From: Hyphobacterium sp. SN044 | GTDB lineage: Bacteria; Pseudomonadota; Alphaproteobacteria; Caulobacterales; Maricaulaceae | Length of the DNA stretch: 64,000 nucleotides | Direction: 5' to 3' | NCBI RefSeq assembly: GCF_021864465.1 | Contig: NZ_JAKKUV010000005.1 | Location: 145,936 to 209,935, forward strand | In this document: positions 1 to 10,619 of the stretch, piece after piece | Position numbering within the stretch: the first letter of the stretch is position 1 | Layout: every line of letters begins with the position of its first letter | Notes under the pieces: generated by a model | Databases searched by the model: none | What the model was told of the DNA's origin: nothing | What the model saw: the letters and a program-made list of their open reading frames with translations, nothing else | Translations under genes and position numbers: made by a program

Positions 1-567
1 GCACATCCCCTACTGGTGCTTCGGGACCATATGTTCCTGGAGCATGTAGAAGTCGAGGCCGAGCCGGAGGTCGAAGATCCTCCCGCGCCGCGCGAAACCC
101 CGCGCACGCCGCCGCAACAGACCCAGCAGCGGACGCAATCCGACGCGCTCGACCTCGACAGCCTGTCGGATCTGGTGAACCAGTCGCGCTCGCAACCCCA
201 GACCAACCGCGCGACCGAGCAGGGCGAAACCCAGCGCGCGGTCGGCTCGGGCACCGCCGATACCGCGACGCTCGCCGACCTGATCCGCAGCCAGGCCAAT
301 CGCTGCTGGCGCAATTCGCGCGATGCGCCGAATCCGGAGCGGCTGATCGTCAATGTGGAGGTCCGCCTGAACCGCGATGGAACGCTTGCCGGGCCGCCGG
401 TGGCTGCGAATGCCGCGCGCATCCGGTCGTCCGGCGACCCGTACTGGCAGGTAGCGCAGGACCGCGCTCTGGCCGCGATCATCGATTGCGCGCCTTACCG
501 GCTGCCATCGGAACAATACGCGCAATGGCGCCTTATCGATGTCACTTTCCGAAACGATACATTCTGA
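1..567 (+). CDS. tolA: TolA C-terminal part (5' end outside window)
   Basis: The frame is open from the first base, so the N-terminal membrane anchor and most of the helical stalk lie upstream; 188 residues are visible. The first half is rich in Glu, Pro, Gln and Arg, as expected for the periplasmic stalk. The last ~100 residues form a compact domain with NRCW near its start and a VEVRLNRDGTL strand, like alphaproteobacterial TolA/TonB C-terminal domains. TolA links the TolQ-TolR inner-membrane motor to TolB and Pal during outer-membrane constriction. tolB starts 50 bases downstream, supporting the call. A GTG at 16 is probably internal rather than the real start. Confidence 0.85.
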   Translation, partial: AHPLLVLRDHMFLEHVEVEAEPEVEDPPAPRETPRTPPQQTQQRTQSDALDLDSLSDLVNQSRSQPQTNRATEQGETQRAVGSGTADTATLADLIRSQANRCWRNSRDAPNPERLIVNVEVRLNRDGTLAGPPVAANAARIRSSGDPYWQVAQDRALAAIIDCAPYRLPSEQYAQWRLIDVTFRNDTF

Positions 568-617
568 TCGGGCAATACGCCCGGACGCCGACCCGAACTC
601 CTGAGGAGCCCGCCGAC

Positions 618-1973
618 ATGCTTCGCGTCACCAGCCCCTTCTTCGCTCTCGTCCTGTCGCTCATCCTGTCCACGGCCGCGCTCGCACAGCAGCCGCTGCA
701 AGTCACAATCGACGAAGGCAATCTGGAACCGACTCCGATCGCCATTCCGGACTTCGTCGAGAACGGTTCGGGCGATCTCTATGGCGCGGACATCGCCGAA
801 GTGGTCCGCAACGACCTCGCATCCTCGGCGCTATTCACCTCGATCCCGCAGAACGCCTTTATCGAGACCATCACCAATATCGACCTGCGTCCGCGCTTCC
901 AGGACTGGCGGATCATCGAGGCCGACGCGCTTCTGGCCGGCCGGGTGACGCAGCAGCCCGATGGACGCCTGCTGGTGGCCTTCCGCCTGTGGGATACGCG
1001 TCTGGAAGAGCAGATGCTCGGCCTGCAATTTGTCACCGCACCGGAAAACTGGCGCCGCGTGGCGCACAAGGTCGCCGACGCGGTCTATGAGCGGCTGACG
1101 GGCGAGACCGGCTATTTCGACACGCGGGTCGTCTATGTCGCCGAGGGCACCGGCCCGGACGGCATCCCGACACGGCGCCTGGCGATCATGGACCAGGACG
1201 GGGCCAACCCGTCCTACCTCACCGACCGGTCCTATATGGCGCTCTTGCCGAACTATTCGCCGAGCGCGCAGCAGATCGCCTACGTTTCGTTCATCGACGG
1301 CCATGCGACGACCTATCTCTACGATCTCGAGACCGGCCGTCAGGAAGCCCTGTTCGCGACCGGCACGCGCGGCCTCGCGCAGGTCGACGCCAACGGCCAG
1401 TCGCTGTCGGCGCGTTTCTCGCCGGACGGACAGAGCCTCGTCGTCGCGATCGAGCGCCAGGCCGGTCACGACATTCACCGCTTTGATCTGCGCTCGCGCC
1501 AGCTGACCCGGTTGACCGATCACCCGGCCGACGATGTCGAGCCGTCCTTCTCGCCCGAGGGCGACCGGATCGTCTTCTCCTCGGCGCGGGGCGGTGGCTC
1601 GCAGCTCTATGTCATGGACGCCAATGGCGGCCCGGCCCAGCGCATCACCTATGGCGAAGGCCGCTATACCGCGCCGGTGTGGTCACCGCGCGGCGACCTG
1701 ATCGCCTTCGTGAAGCAGCGCGGCAGCCAGTTCGCGCTCGGTGTGGTACGCGCCGACGGCAGCGGACAGGAGCGTATTCTCTATGAGGGTTATTTCGTCG
1801 ACAGCCCGGCCTGGTCGCCCAACGGCCGCGTGCTGCTGTTCACGCGCGGGGACCGTTCCTCGAACGGAACCCAATACGCCATCTGGAGTATTGATCTTGC
1901 GGGCTTCAATCTGCGGCCCGCGCCGATCCGTGGCGCCGCCTCCGATCCGGCATGGTCGCCCTTGATTGATTGA
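618..1973 (+). CDS. tolB: Tol-Pal system beta-propeller protein TolB
   Basis: The 451-residue product is of normal TolB length. Residues 1 to about 22 form a Sec signal peptide ending in an AALAQ cleavage region. An N-terminal domain follows, then a WD40-like propeller with repeated FSPDG/WSPNG-type blades (for example FSPEGDRIVF and WSPRGDLIAF). TolB is periplasmic and passes force from TolA to Pal. The ATG at 618 was chosen because the signal peptide begins there; the frame is open further upstream but that extension overlaps tolA and does not look like protein. It lies between tolA and pal, the usual operon order. Confidence 0.97.
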   Translation: MLRVTSPFFALVLSLILSTAALAQQPLQVTIDEGNLEPTPIAIPDFVENGSGDLYGADIAEVVRNDLASSALFTSIPQNAFIETITNIDLRPRFQDWRIIEADALLAGRVTQQPDGRLLVAFRLWDTRLEEQMLGLQFVTAPENWRRVAHKVADAVYERLTGETGYFDTRVVYVAEGTGPDGIPTRRLAIMDQDGANPSYLTDRSYMALLPNYSPSAQQIAYVSFIDGHATTYLYDLETGRQEALFATGTRGLAQVDANGQSLSARFSPDGQSLVVAIERQAGHDIHRFDLRSRQLTRLTDHPADDVEPSFSPEGDRIVFSSARGGGSQLYVMDANGGPAQRITYGEGRYTAPVWSPRGDLIAFVKQRGSQFALGVVRADGSGQERILYEGYFVDSPAWSPNGRVLLFTRGDRSSNGTQYAIWSIDLAGFNLRPAPIRGAASDPAWSPLID

Positions 1974-2117
1974 GGCAGACGGCGTTAACTTTTTCTCACG
2001 ACCCCGGAAATCTGTACAATGAAAGGTCCGTCGGTCACGAATACGCCGCAAAGACACGTCAGTTGGGAGTCATACCGCATGCCGGACCGGGTGCGGTTCA
2101 GAAGGGATGACGCACGC

Positions 2118-2642
2118 ATGAATATCAAGTTTCTCGCCGTAGCCAGCATCGCCGCGCTCGCGGCAGCCTGCGCCTCGACGCCGCCTGAAGACAACACCCA
2201 GCCTCCGACCTCGGGTCCGGTCGCCGACCAGACCACCCCGCCGCGGGGCGACACCTATCAGGGCCCGACACCGGGCACGGAAGCCCACTTCGTCGCCACC
2301 GCCGGCGACCGGGTGTTCTACGATCTCGACCAGTATTCGCTGCGCCCGGAAGCGCGTGAAACCCTCCGCCGTCAGGCCGAGTGGCTGAACGCCTATCCCG
2401 GCACGACCATTCTCGTCGCCGGCAATTGCGACGAGCGCGGCACGCGCGAATACAATCTCGCCCTCGGTGCCCGCCGCGCCAATGCGGCCCGCGACTATCT
2501 CGTCAGCCTCGGCGTGTCGCCGTCGCGCATCTCCACCGTGTCCTACGGCAAGGAGCGCCCGAGCTGCATGCAGTCGAACGAAGCCTGCTGGGCGCAGAAC
2601 CGGAATGCGATCACGATGATCCAGGGCGGCTCGAACAGCTAG
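2118..2642 (+). CDS. pal: Peptidoglycan-associated lipoprotein Pal
   Basis: The 174-residue lipoprotein has a lipobox LAAAC with the lipidated Cys at residue 18, a Pro/Thr-rich linker to about residue 60, then an OmpA-like peptidoglycan-binding domain containing NCDERGTREYN and the GARRANAARDYL helix. It anchors the outer membrane to peptidoglycan and binds TolB. The start is the ATG just before the signal peptide. The 144-base gap after tolB contains TACAAT at 2015-2020, which could be a -10 box for a separate promoter, but no good -35 element is visible at the right distance. Confidence 0.97.
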   Translation: MNIKFLAVASIAALAAACASTPPEDNTQPPTSGPVADQTTPPRGDTYQGPTPGTEAHFVATAGDRVFYDLDQYSLRPEARETLRRQAEWLNAYPGTTILVAGNCDERGTREYNLALGARRANAARDYLVSLGVSPSRISTVSYGKERPSCMQSNEACWAQNRNAITMIQGGSNS

Positions 2643-2678
2643 TTCGAACGCCCCGGATGATCTGACCGGTGAAACGAG

Positions 2679-2713
2679 ACGCCCGTCCGGCCCACGCCGG
2701 GCGGGCGTTTCCT
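2679..2713 (+). terminator. Hairpin terminator or attenuator between pal and cpoB
   Basis: A GC-rich stem (ACGCCCG at 2679-2685 pairing with CGGGCGT at 2702-2708, with further pairing inside) is followed by TTTCCTT. The T-run is interrupted, so termination may be partial, which would lower cpoB and downstream expression relative to pal. Confidence 0.6.
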
Positions 2714-2764
2714 TATCCGCCGAACGCCGTATTTTTGCCGTGCTCGACGAACAGGGTTGGTGCC

Positions 2765-3667
2765 ATGTCACGCTATCTCGTCCTCCTCCCGCTCATCCTC
2801 CTCCTCGCCGCTCCGGCGGACGCCCAGTCCCGGCGCGAAATGGCGGCGCGGCTCGATGCCGCTGAAGCCCGTCTTGCCGAGATGGAATCGCGCTTCCTCG
2901 CCGGCGACCCGGTCGCCGAACAGCTCCTGGTCCGGATGGATGGGCTGGAGAGCGAAATGCGCGATCTGCGCGGCACGATCGAGGAGCTGGAATTCCAGAA
3001 CCGGCGCATGCGCCAGGAACTCGAACGCCTGGGCCGTGATGTCGACACGCTGATGCGCAGCCCGCCCGCAGGCGATGCCGGCTTCGGCGACGAAGCAATG
3101 ACCGGCGCAGGCAATGCGGGTTCGGGCCAGACCGGCCGCAATGGCGGACCCGCCGACCTGACCGGCAACTACGCGGTGACCAATCCCGAGGATCCTTACG
3201 CCGAGCAGCGCGCCGCCGCGACCCAGCCGCTGGGTGGTCCGAACACGCGCGCGCCGGCAGGGGCGGCGAACATGCCCGTCCGCGACCCCAACACGCTCTA
3301 TGCCGAGGCCGAGAGCCGCCTGCTCGATGGTGATTTCTTCGGCGCGCAGGAGGGATTTGAGGCCTTCGTCGCGGACTATCCCGACCATGAACGCGCCGAC
3401 GAGGCGCAGTTCTGGCTGGGCGAAACCTATTTCATCAATTCGGACTTCGCCGAAGCCGCCGACGCCTATATCGCCTCGCTGCGCGCCGATGGTCGCGGTC
3501 CGAAGGCACCCGACGCGCTGGTGCGGCTTGCGTCCTCACTGTCCAATCTTGGCCGTGACAGCGATGCCTGCCAGACGCTGGGCCGCTTCTCAGGCCAGTT
3601 CCCGAATGCGACCGCCGACGCGCGGGCGCGGGCCAACCGCGAGGCGATGCGGATCGGGTGCCGCTAG
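2765..3667 (+). CDS. cpoB: Cell division coordinator CpoB (YbgF)
   Basis: The 300-residue periplasmic protein has a signal peptide (residues 1 to about 20, ending ADAQS), a coiled-coil trimerisation region at about 22-95 with Arg/Glu-rich heptads, a Gly/Ala/Pro-rich linker, and C-terminal TPR repeats from about residue 175 (NTLYAEAESRLLDGDF, then AQFWLGETYF). CpoB couples Tol-Pal constriction with septal peptidoglycan synthesis. The ATG at 2765 is chosen because the signal peptide begins there. Its 3' end overlaps the tilS start by 10 bases. Confidence 0.93.
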   Translation: MSRYLVLLPLILLLAAPADAQSRREMAARLDAAEARLAEMESRFLAGDPVAEQLLVRMDGLESEMRDLRGTIEELEFQNRRMRQELERLGRDVDTLMRSPPAGDAGFGDEAMTGAGNAGSGQTGRNGGPADLTGNYAVTNPEDPYAEQRAAATQPLGGPNTRAPAGAANMPVRDPNTLYAEAESRLLDGDFFGAQEGFEAFVADYPDHERADEAQFWLGETYFINSDFAEAADAYIASLRADGRGPKAPDALVRLASSLSNLGRDSDACQTLGRFSGQFPNATADARARANREAMRIGCR

Positions 3668-5043
3668 GCGCTGAAACCGCCGCGCGTCTCGACACGCTCG
3701 TTGCCGGAACCGGGCCGGTCCTGATCGGCCTGTCCGGCGGGGCGGATTCCCGAACGCTTCTGATCCTCGCTGCGCGGTGGTGCCGCATGGGCAGCCGCGC
3801 GGTACATGCGCTGGTCTGCGACCATGGCTTCCGACCGGGAAGCGCAGACGAGGCGAAACGGGCCGCCGTCATGGCGAGGGAAGAAGGCGTTCCGGTCAGC
3901 ATCGTCCGGCGCGCCGGCGCAACTCCGAAATCGGGATTGCAGGCGGCCGCCCGTGAGTGGCGGCTGACCGAACTGGCGCGTGAAGCCAGACGGATCGGTG
4001 CGGAAACCATCCTTCTGGGACATACGCGCGACGACCGCGCCGAAACGGTCTGGATGCGCCTCACCGCCGGTGCCAGCCCTTCCGGCCTGATCGCCATGCC
4101 GCCGCTGTCGCCGCACCCGGTCTGGCCGGAAGGCGACGGGCTTTGGATCGCCCGCCCGCTGATCGACCAGACACGCGCCGGCGTCCGGCACTGGCTGTCG
4201 GCCCAGGGTCTGGACTGGATCGACGATCCGTCGAACGAGAATGCGGACTTCACGCGCATCCGGGTCCGGAAGATCCTGAGCCGTCTCGGCGCTCACGGCT
4301 TCGAAACGGCCCGACTGTCCGGCCTGTCGGAGACGTCCGGCGTGATCGATGAGGCCCTGGCGGGGGCTGCGGCCCGGCTGCTGCTCGGCACGGCTGACAT
4401 CAAGCCGTGGGGCGGGATGTTGCTCAACCGGGAAGCCCTGAACGCCGCGCCGGCCGGGCTTCGGCGGAGGGCGGTCGCCGCGGCCATCGCCATGGTGTCG
4501 GGTTCTCCCCTGCCCACACCGCGCGGCGTGGACGCCGTCCTGAACGGGTTGGCCGACGGTGAACCGGCGACGGGGGGCGGGGCCGCCCTGACGCCGTTCA
4601 GGGGCGGGTTGTGGCTGGTCCGTGAACCCGGCCGCGACCCGATTGCCACCGTGCCGCTCGAACCCGGTGAAATGCGGGTCTGGGACGGGCGCTGGGGCGT
4701 AACATCCGGTCGGGACGGGCTCGACATCGGACCCCTGGGGGCCGACTATTCCGGCTATGCCGGGACGGGGTCGCTCGATAACGTTCCGGGCCTGGCGCGG
4801 CAGACACTGCCGGCGCTGCGGCAAGGCGGCACGGTGCTTGCGGTGGCAGGCCTCGATACGCTGGACGGTGTCAGGACGGGATGGCTCGGACCGGCCCTGG
4901 CCGCACGAACGCTCTTTGCCGGACGCCCGCCGGCGTGGTTTGATCGGGCAATCGCGCTGAAAGCCGGTGAAGACGGCTCTCGCAATTCATTCTCCGACGC
5001 CCCATATCCCCGGGGATCGGATCTGGAAGTGTTAGACACATGA
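3658..5043 (+). CDS. tilS: tRNA(Ile)-lysidine synthase TilS
   Basis: The 461-residue product has the N-type ATP-pyrophosphatase P-loop SGGADS at residues 26-31 and the [10 protein letters not shown] motif typical of TilS. The enzyme attaches lysine to C34 of the CAU-anticodon tRNA(Ile), so it reads AUA, and acts in the cytoplasm. The GTG start at 3658 overlaps the cpoB stop, and the gene ends in an ATGA overlap with ftsH. The C-terminal half is weakly conserved, as usual in alphaproteobacterial TilS. Placement between cpoB and ftsH is a recurrent alphaproteobacterial arrangement. Confidence 0.93.
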   Translation: MPLGAETAARLDTLVAGTGPVLIGLSGGADSRTLLILAARWCRMGSRAVHALVCDHGFRPGSADEAKRAAVMAREEGVPVSIVRRAGATPKSGLQAAAREWRLTELAREARRIGAETILLGHTRDDRAETVWMRLTAGASPSGLIAMPPLSPHPVWPEGDGLWIARPLIDQTRAGVRHWLSAQGLDWIDDPSNENADFTRIRVRKILSRLGAHGFETARLSGLSETSGVIDEALAGAAARLLLGTADIKPWGGMLLNREALNAAPAGLRRRAVAAAIAMVSGSPLPTPRGVDAVLNGLADGEPATGGGAALTPFRGGLWLVREPGRDPIATVPLEPGEMRVWDGRWGVTSGRDGLDIGPLGADYSGYAGTGSLDNVPGLARQTLPALRQGGTVLAVAGLDTLDGVRTGWLGPALAARTLFAGRPPAWFDRAIALKAGEDGSRNSFSDAPYPRGSDLEVLDT

Positions 5044-6965
5044 ACCTTCGCAATCTTCTCATCTGGGGCATTGTCCTCCTTCTGCTGGTGGCGCTGTTCA
5101 ACCTGCTTCAGGGTCCGCCGCAGAACGCGAACGCCAACCAGATCAGCTATTCCCAATTCCTCGACCAGGTCGAATCGGACGCGATCAATCGCGCGGAAAT
5201 CCGTGGCGAGCGCATCATCGGCCAGAATGGAAGCGGCGAGACCTTCATTGCGAACCTGCCGCCGCAGGACGACCAGCTGATCTCCACGCTGCGCGACAAT
5301 GGTGTCGAGATCAGTGCCGATCCGGGCCAGACCGGACCGAGCTTCTGGACCATCCTGATCCAGTGGTTCCCGATGCTGCTGCTGATCGGCGTGTGGATCT
5401 TCTTCATGCGCCAGATGCAGGGCGGCGGCCGTGGCGGTGCGATGGGCTTCGGCAAGTCCAAGGCGCGCCTGCTGACCGAGCGTCAGGGCCGCGTGACCTT
5501 CGAGGATGTGGCCGGGGTCGACGAAGCCAAGGAAGAGCTTCAGGAGATCGTCGAGTTCCTGAAAGACCCGTCCAAATTCCAGCGCCTCGGCGGCAAGATC
5601 CCGAAAGGCGCGCTGCTGGTCGGCCCTCCGGGTACGGGCAAGACGCTCATTGCGCGCGCCGTCGCGGGCGAAGCCAATGTGCCCTTCTTCACCATCTCCG
5701 GTTCCGACTTCGTGGAAATGTTCGTCGGTGTGGGTGCGTCCCGCGTCCGCGACATGTTCGAACAGGCCAAGAAGAACGCGCCCTGCATCATCTTCATCGA
5801 TGAAATCGATGCGGTGGGCCGGTCGCGCGGCGCCGGTCTCGGCGGCGGCAATGACGAGCGCGAGCAGACGCTGAACCAGCTTCTGGTCGAAATGGACGGC
5901 TTCGAAGCCAATGAGGGGATCATCCTCATCGCGGCGACGAACCGCCCCGACGTGCTCGACCCGGCCCTGCTGCGACCGGGCCGTTTCGACCGCCAGGTCG
6001 TCGTCCCCAACCCGGACATTTCCGGCCGCGAAAAGATCCTCAAAGTCCACATGCGCAACGTGCCGGTGGCAGCCGATGTCGATCCGAAGACGATCGCGCG
6101 CGGCACGCCGGGCTTTTCCGGCGCGGATCTCGCCAACCTCATCAACGAGGCAGCCCTGCTGGCTGCGCGGCGCAACAAGCGCGTCGTCTCCATGGCGGAA
6201 CTGGAAGATGCCAAGGACAAGGTGATGATGGGGCCGGAGCGGCGCTCCATGGTGATGGGCGAGAAGGAGAAGATCCTGACGGCCTATCACGAGGCCGGTC
6301 ACGCCATCGTCTCGATCAACGTCCCCGAGGCCGATCCCGTCCACAAGGCGACGATCATCCCGCGGGGCCGCGCGCTCGGCATGGTGATGCGCCTGCCCGA
6401 GGCCGACAAGCTGTCGGAGAACTACACCCAGATGACATCCTTCCTCGCCATCGCGATGGGCGGACGGATCGCCGAGGAGCTGAAATTCGGCAAGGAGAAG
6501 ATCACGTCGGGTGCGTCGTCCGACATCCAGCAGGCGACCCGTGTCGCCCGCGCGATGATCACGCGCTGGGGTTTCTCCGACAAGCTCGGCACGATCGACT
6601 ATTCCGACAGCAGCGGCCAGAACGTCTTCCTCGGACAGGAGATCACGCGCTCCAAATCGATCTCCGGCGAAACCGCCAGGATCATCGAGGAGGAAGTTCG
6701 CCGCCTGATCGACGAGGCGAATACCACGGCGCGGAGAATCCTGACCGAGAAGCGCAAGGACTGGGAGACGCTTGCCGAGGGCCTGCTCGAATACGAGACC
6801 CTCTCCGGCGACGAGATCACCGAGCTTCTGAAGGGCAATCCGCCTGTCCGTCCCAGCGAGGATACGACCCCGACCGGCGCCCCGCCGACCGGCGCGGTCC
6901 CGGTGACGGACGAGGAAGACGAGGAAGGTCCCGCCCCCGGCGGCGCGTCGCCGCAAGGGGCCTGA
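5040..6965 (+). CDS. ftsH: ATP-dependent zinc metalloprotease FtsH
   Basis: The 641-residue inner-membrane protease has two membrane segments (residues about 5-24 and 102-124) flanking a periplasmic domain, an AAA+ domain with Walker A GPPGTGKT at 195-202 and Walker [12 protein letters not shown], the arginine-finger region RPGRFDRQV, and the zinc site HEAGH at 417-421. It degrades membrane proteins and unstable cytosolic regulators. The C-terminal ~35 residues are an acidic, Pro/Gly-rich tail. The start ATG overlaps the tilS stop (ATGA), indicating translational coupling. Confidence 0.98.
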   Translation: MNLRNLLIWGIVLLLLVALFNLLQGPPQNANANQISYSQFLDQVESDAINRAEIRGERIIGQNGSGETFIANLPPQDDQLISTLRDNGVEISADPGQTGPSFWTILIQWFPMLLLIGVWIFFMRQMQGGGRGGAMGFGKSKARLLTERQGRVTFEDVAGVDEAKEELQEIVEFLKDPSKFQRLGGKIPKGALLVGPPGTGKTLIARAVAGEANVPFFTISGSDFVEMFVGVGASRVRDMFEQAKKNAPCIIFIDEIDAVGRSRGAGLGGGNDEREQTLNQLLVEMDGFEANEGIILIAATNRPDVLDPALLRPGRFDRQVVVPNPDISGREKILKVHMRNVPVAADVDPKTIARGTPGFSGADLANLINEAALLAARRNKRVVSMAELEDAKDKVMMGPERRSMVMGEKEKILTAYHEAGHAIVSINVPEADPVHKATIIPRGRALGMVMRLPEADKLSENYTQMTSFLAIAMGGRIAEELKFGKEKITSGASSDIQQATRVARAMITRWGFSDKLGTIDYSDSSGQNVFLGQEITRSKSISGETARIIEEEVRRLIDEANTTARRILTEKRKDWETLAEGLLEYETLSGDEITELLKGNPPVRPSEDTTPTGAPPTGAVPVTDEEDEEGPAPGGASPQGA

Positions 6966-7811
6966 GTGACCGGACTTCCTGCTGACCTGATGAAGGCCGT
7001 CCGCACGCGCGGGCGGCCTTTCGTCATGGGCATCGTCAATGTCACGCCGGACAGTTTTTCCGATGGCGGGCAGTTCGACGACCTGCCGCGCGCGGTCGAG
7101 CACGGGCTGAAACTCGTCGCCGATGGCGCGGACATTCTCGACATTGGCGGGGAATCGACCCGGCCCGGCGCGCAGCCGGTTGGCGAGGCCGAAGAGATCG
7201 CGCGCACTGTCCCGGTGATCGAGGCCCTGCGGCGTGAAACAGCCATCCCGATCTCGATCGACACGATGAAGCCGGGCGTGGCGCGTGCGGCCTTCACCGC
7301 CGGCGCCACGATCTGGAACGATGTGAATGCGCTGCGGGCACAAGGCGCGCTCGAGACCACCGCGGAACTGGGCGCGACCGTCTGCCTGATGCACATGAAG
7401 GGCGAGCCGCGCACCATGCAGGACGCGCCCGCCTATGACGACGTGGCGGGGGAGGTCGAAGCCTTCCTATTGGAACGTGCGAAGGCGGCGATGGCGGCCG
7501 GCATTCCGGGCAGCAGAATCTGGATCGACCCGGGCATCGGCTTCGGAAAGACGCTGCAGCATAACCTCGAATTGCTGCGCAGCATTCAAGCGCTCTCGGC
7601 GCACGGATTTCCACTGTTGATCGGTGCGTCGCGCAAGCGTTTCATCGCGGCGATTGACGAGGGATCGCAATCGGATAACCGTCTCGGCGGATCGCTGGCC
7701 GTGGCCTTGCATGCCGCAGCATCGGGTGCAGCAATTCTGCGCGTCCATGACGTGCGCGAGACGGTTCAGGCGCTGACGGTTTCAGCCGCCATCGAGGGGA
7801 TTGAGGGATGA
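6966..7811 (+). CDS. folP: Dihydropteroate synthase FolP
   Basis: The 281-residue TIM-barrel enzyme condenses 6-hydroxymethyl-7,8-dihydropterin pyrophosphate with p-aminobenzoate in folate synthesis. Signature one is GIVNVTPDSFSDGG near residue 22, and the second is DIGGESTRPGA. WIDPGIGFGKT and GASRKRF are the pterin and phosphate-binding regions. The GTG start directly follows the ftsH stop with no spacer. The gene ends in an ATGA overlap with the next gene. In many proteobacteria glmM follows folP; here it is over 40 kb away. Confidence 0.97.
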   Translation: MTGLPADLMKAVRTRGRPFVMGIVNVTPDSFSDGGQFDDLPRAVEHGLKLVADGADILDIGGESTRPGAQPVGEAEEIARTVPVIEALRRETAIPISIDTMKPGVARAAFTAGATIWNDVNALRAQGALETTAELGATVCLMHMKGEPRTMQDAPAYDDVAGEVEAFLLERAKAAMAAGIPGSRIWIDPGIGFGKTLQHNLELLRSIQALSAHGFPLLIGASRKRFIAAIDEGSQSDNRLGGSLAVALHAAASGAAILRVHDVRETVQALTVSAAIEGIEG

Positions 7812-8440
7812 GTTTCACGCTGTACGGGGCGGAGGGCACGGGCTCGACCTGTGTCGAGGCGGTGCTGGACATCGCCGGGGCCGATTATCACTTCGTGCCG
7901 GCTTCTCCGTTCGAGGCGGGCGAGGCGTTCGAGCGCCTCAAAGCCATCAATCCGCTGTTGCAAGTGCCGGCGCTGGAATTGCCCAACGGCACGCTGATGA
8001 CGGAAAGCGCGGCGATCCTGATCTATCTGTCGGAGATCTTCCCGGATGCGAATCTGGCGCCGAAGCCGGGCGCGAAGGGCCGCGCCACCTTCCTGCGCTG
8101 GCTGACCTTCCTCGCGGCGAATTTCTATTCGACCTACGCGATCAGCGACAAGCCGGGCCGCTTCTTCGAGGACCCGGCGGGGCATGACATGCTGGTCAGG
8201 GGCGCGCTCGCCCGCCGCCGGGCGCTGTGGCAGCTGATGGAAGCGCAGATCAAACCCGCGACCTTCATCGTTGGTGACACGATGACGGTGCTCGACATCT
8301 ATGCGGCGATGATGAGCCACTGGTCGCCGGGGCGCGACTGGTTCCGGACCAATTGCCCGACGCTCAATGCGATCGTCGAACGCACCGAGGCGCACCCGGT
8401 CGTCGCGCGGGTCTTCGCGCGCAACTTCCAACAAAATTAG
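7808..8440 (+). CDS. Glutathione S-transferase family protein
   Basis: The 210-residue product has an N-terminal thioredoxin-like domain (residues 1 to about 78) with the NPLLQVPALEL cis-Pro region and the TESAAILIYL glutathione-binding segment, followed by an all-helical C-terminal domain with VGDTMTVLDIYAAM. The substrate cannot be told from sequence; the initial catalytic region GTGSTC suggests a Ser or Cys type rather than a Tyr type. It is translationally coupled to folP by ATGA, although no functional link is evident, and ends two bases from the convergent transketolase gene. Confidence 0.9.
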   Translation: MSFTLYGAEGTGSTCVEAVLDIAGADYHFVPASPFEAGEAFERLKAINPLLQVPALELPNGTLMTESAAILIYLSEIFPDANLAPKPGAKGRATFLRWLTFLAANFYSTYAISDKPGRFFEDPAGHDMLVRGALARRRALWQLMEAQIKPATFIVGDTMTVLDIYAAMMSHWSPGRDWFRTNCPTLNAIVERTEAHPVVARVFARNFQQN

Positions 8441-8442
8441 GG

Positions 8443-10428
8443 TCAGGTCAGCCGCTTCAGCATTTCCTCCGCCGCGCGCTCGGCGGTGATGCCGAAATGC
8501 GCGTAGAGGTCTTCGATCGGACCGGATTCGCCGAAGCTGTCCATGCCGACGAAGCCGCCATCGCGGCCGATCCAGCGGTCCCAACCGAAGCGGGCGGCCG
8601 CCTCGACCGCCACCACGGGCATGGAACGCGGCAGGACGGTGTCGCGGTATTCGTCAGATTGCGCCGCGAAGAGTTCGAGACTCGGCGCGGAAACGACGCG
8701 AATGGAATGTCCCTGGGCCTCGAGTATCTCGGCGGCATCCATCGCGATCTTCACTTCCGAACCGGTGGCGATGAAGACGCCATCCGCGCCGTCGCGGAGG
8801 ATATAGGCGCCCTTGGCGGAGAGGTTCTCGCTGCCATCGTCATTGCGCAGGAAGGGCAGCTTCTGACGCGACAGGGCGAGGACCGAGGGACCGCCCGTCT
8901 CGTTCAGCGCCGCTTCCCAGCATTCCGCGGTTTCCAGCGCATCGGCGGGGCGGAAGACGCGGACATTCGGCATGGCCCGCAGCGAGGCGAGATGCTCGAC
9001 CGGCTGGTGGGTCGGGCCGTCTTCTCCAAGGCCGATGGAATCGTGCGTGAAGACATAGGTGACCGGCTGGCGCATCAGCGCGGCGAGCCGGATCGACGGG
9101 CGGCAATAATCGGCGAAGACCAGGAAGGTGCCGATATAGGGCCGCACGCCGCCATGCAGGCTCATCCCGTTGGCGCAGGCGGCCATGGCGTGTTCTCGCA
9201 CGCCGAAATGGATGTAGCGGCCGGAATAATCGTCCGCCGACAGGATGGTCTGGTCCTTGGCCCTGGTCAGGTTCGACCCGGTCAGGTCCGCCGACCCGCC
9301 CGCCAATTCGGGCCAGGCCGGGACGAGACGGTTCAGCGTTTCGCCCGACGAGGCGCGCGAGGCGAGCGCCGGGCGGGTCCCGGTCAGTTCCTTGCGGTAG
9401 TTCGCCATCATCGCGGCAACGCTCTCGGGCATGTCCGCGGCGAGGCTCGAAATGAACTCGCTCTGGCGCCCGGACGCGGCGAGCCGGTCCTGCCAGGCGG
9501 CGCGATCGGCGACCGAGCGGCGGCCGGCGGCACGCCATTCCTCGACGATATCCGCCGGCAAGTCGAACGCGCCATGGCTCCATTCGAGCGCGGCGCGCGC
9601 GCCCGTGATCTCGTCGGCCCCCAGCGGCGAACCATGCGAGGAGGCCTTGCCGGCCTTGGTCGGCGCGCCGAAACCGATCGTCGTGCGGCAGGCGATCAGA
9701 ACGGGTTTGTCGCTCGCCTTGGCGGCTTCGAGCGCGGCATCGACCGCCGCCGGATCGTGGCCGTCAATGCGGCTGGTCGTCCAGCCGGCGGCTTCGAACC
9801 GTTTCAGCACGTCGGTCGATTCCGACAGGCGGGTGTCACCGTCGATCGAGATCTCGTTGTCGTCCCACAGCACGATCAGGCGGTTCAGCTTCAGGTGCCC
9901 GGCGAGCGAGATCGCCTCGTGGCTGATGCCCTCCTGCAGGTCGCCATCCGACGCGATCACATAGGTGTGGTGATCAACGAGATCGCTGCCGAAGCGGGCG
10001 TTCATCATCCGCTCTGCCAGCGCAAAGCCGACGGCGGTGGAAATGCCCTGACCCAGCGGGCCGGTCGTCATCTCCACGCCTGCCGTATGGCCGTATTCCG
10101 GGTGGCCCGGCGTCTTTGAGCCCAGCTGGCGGAAGTTCTTGATCTCGTCCAGCGTCACCTCTTCGAAACCGGCGAGATGAAGCAGGGAATAGATCAGCAT
10201 CGAGCCGTGACCGGCCGACAGGATGAAGCGATCGCGATCCGGCCAGGCGGGATCCGCCGCGTCGAATTTCAGATGCCGCGTCCACAGGACGGTCGCCACG
10301 TCGGCCATGCCCATCGGCATGCCGGGGTGACCGGAATTGGCCTGTTCGACCGCATCCATCGACAAGGCGCGAATGGCGTTGGCGAGCTGGCGCGTACGCG
10401 CCGGATCGAGGCTGGTTTCGGTCGTCAT
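8443..10428 (-). CDS. tkt: Transketolase
   Basis: The 661-residue thiamine-diphosphate enzyme moves two-carbon units between ketoses and aldoses in the pentose phosphate pathway. Visible are [12 protein letters not shown] near the N-terminus, the ThDP/metal segment [13 protein letters not shown], the pyrimidine-domain [17 protein letters not shown] region, and the C-terminal domain with [11 protein letters not shown]. Length is normal for the family. The gene is monocistronic, convergent with the upstream operon; the 190-base gap to the next gene at 10620 should hold both divergent promoters, but I could not place -35/-10 boxes. Confidence 0.97.
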   Translation of the reverse strand: MTTETSLDPARTRQLANAIRALSMDAVEQANSGHPGMPMGMADVATVLWTRHLKFDAADPAWPDRDRFILSAGHGSMLIYSLLHLAGFEEVTLDEIKNFRQLGSKTPGHPEYGHTAGVEMTTGPLGQGISTAVGFALAERMMNARFGSDLVDHHTYVIASDGDLQEGISHEAISLAGHLKLNRLIVLWDDNEISIDGDTRLSESTDVLKRFEAAGWTTSRIDGHDPAAVDAALEAAKASDKPVLIACRTTIGFGAPTKAGKASSHGSPLGADEITGARAALEWSHGAFDLPADIVEEWRAAGRRSVADRAAWQDRLAASGRQSEFISSLAADMPESVAAMMANYRKELTGTRPALASRASSGETLNRLVPAWPELAGGSADLTGSNLTRAKDQTILSADDYSGRYIHFGVREHAMAACANGMSLHGGVRPYIGTFLVFADYCRPSIRLAALMRQPVTYVFTHDSIGLGEDGPTHQPVEHLASLRAMPNVRVFRPADALETAECWEAALNETGGPSVLALSRQKLPFLRNDDGSENLSAKGAYILRDGADGVFIATGSEVKIAMDAAEILEAQGHSIRVVSAPSLELFAAQSDEYRDTVLPRSMPVVAVEAAARFGWDRWIGRDGGFVGMDSFGESGPIEDLYAHFGITAERAAEEMLKRLT

Positions 10429-10619
10429 GTCATTCCCCGGGCGAGCGGTGGCGCGAGCGGAACCGAGCCTAACGGGATTCGCGGCAGGCGCGGCGGATTG
10501 AATCGCGGGTACGGGCCGGGTCCTAACGCTTCGCCGTGGAAAAGCGGAGTCCGGTCCGCAGCCCGGCTTCGCCAGATCGCAGCGGACGCGCTACGATCGA
10601 ACTTTGGGGGAGAGGGGCC

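Noticed and set aside
4755-7394. Long open frame (879 codons) on the minus strand opposite ftsH
   Set aside because: It lies wholly antisense to tilS/ftsH/folP, which match known families; long antiparallel frames are expected at high third-position GC.
8353-10119. 588-codon plus-strand frame opposite transketolase
   Set aside because: The translation has no family resemblance and is rich in Arg/Gly, a typical shadow of tkt.
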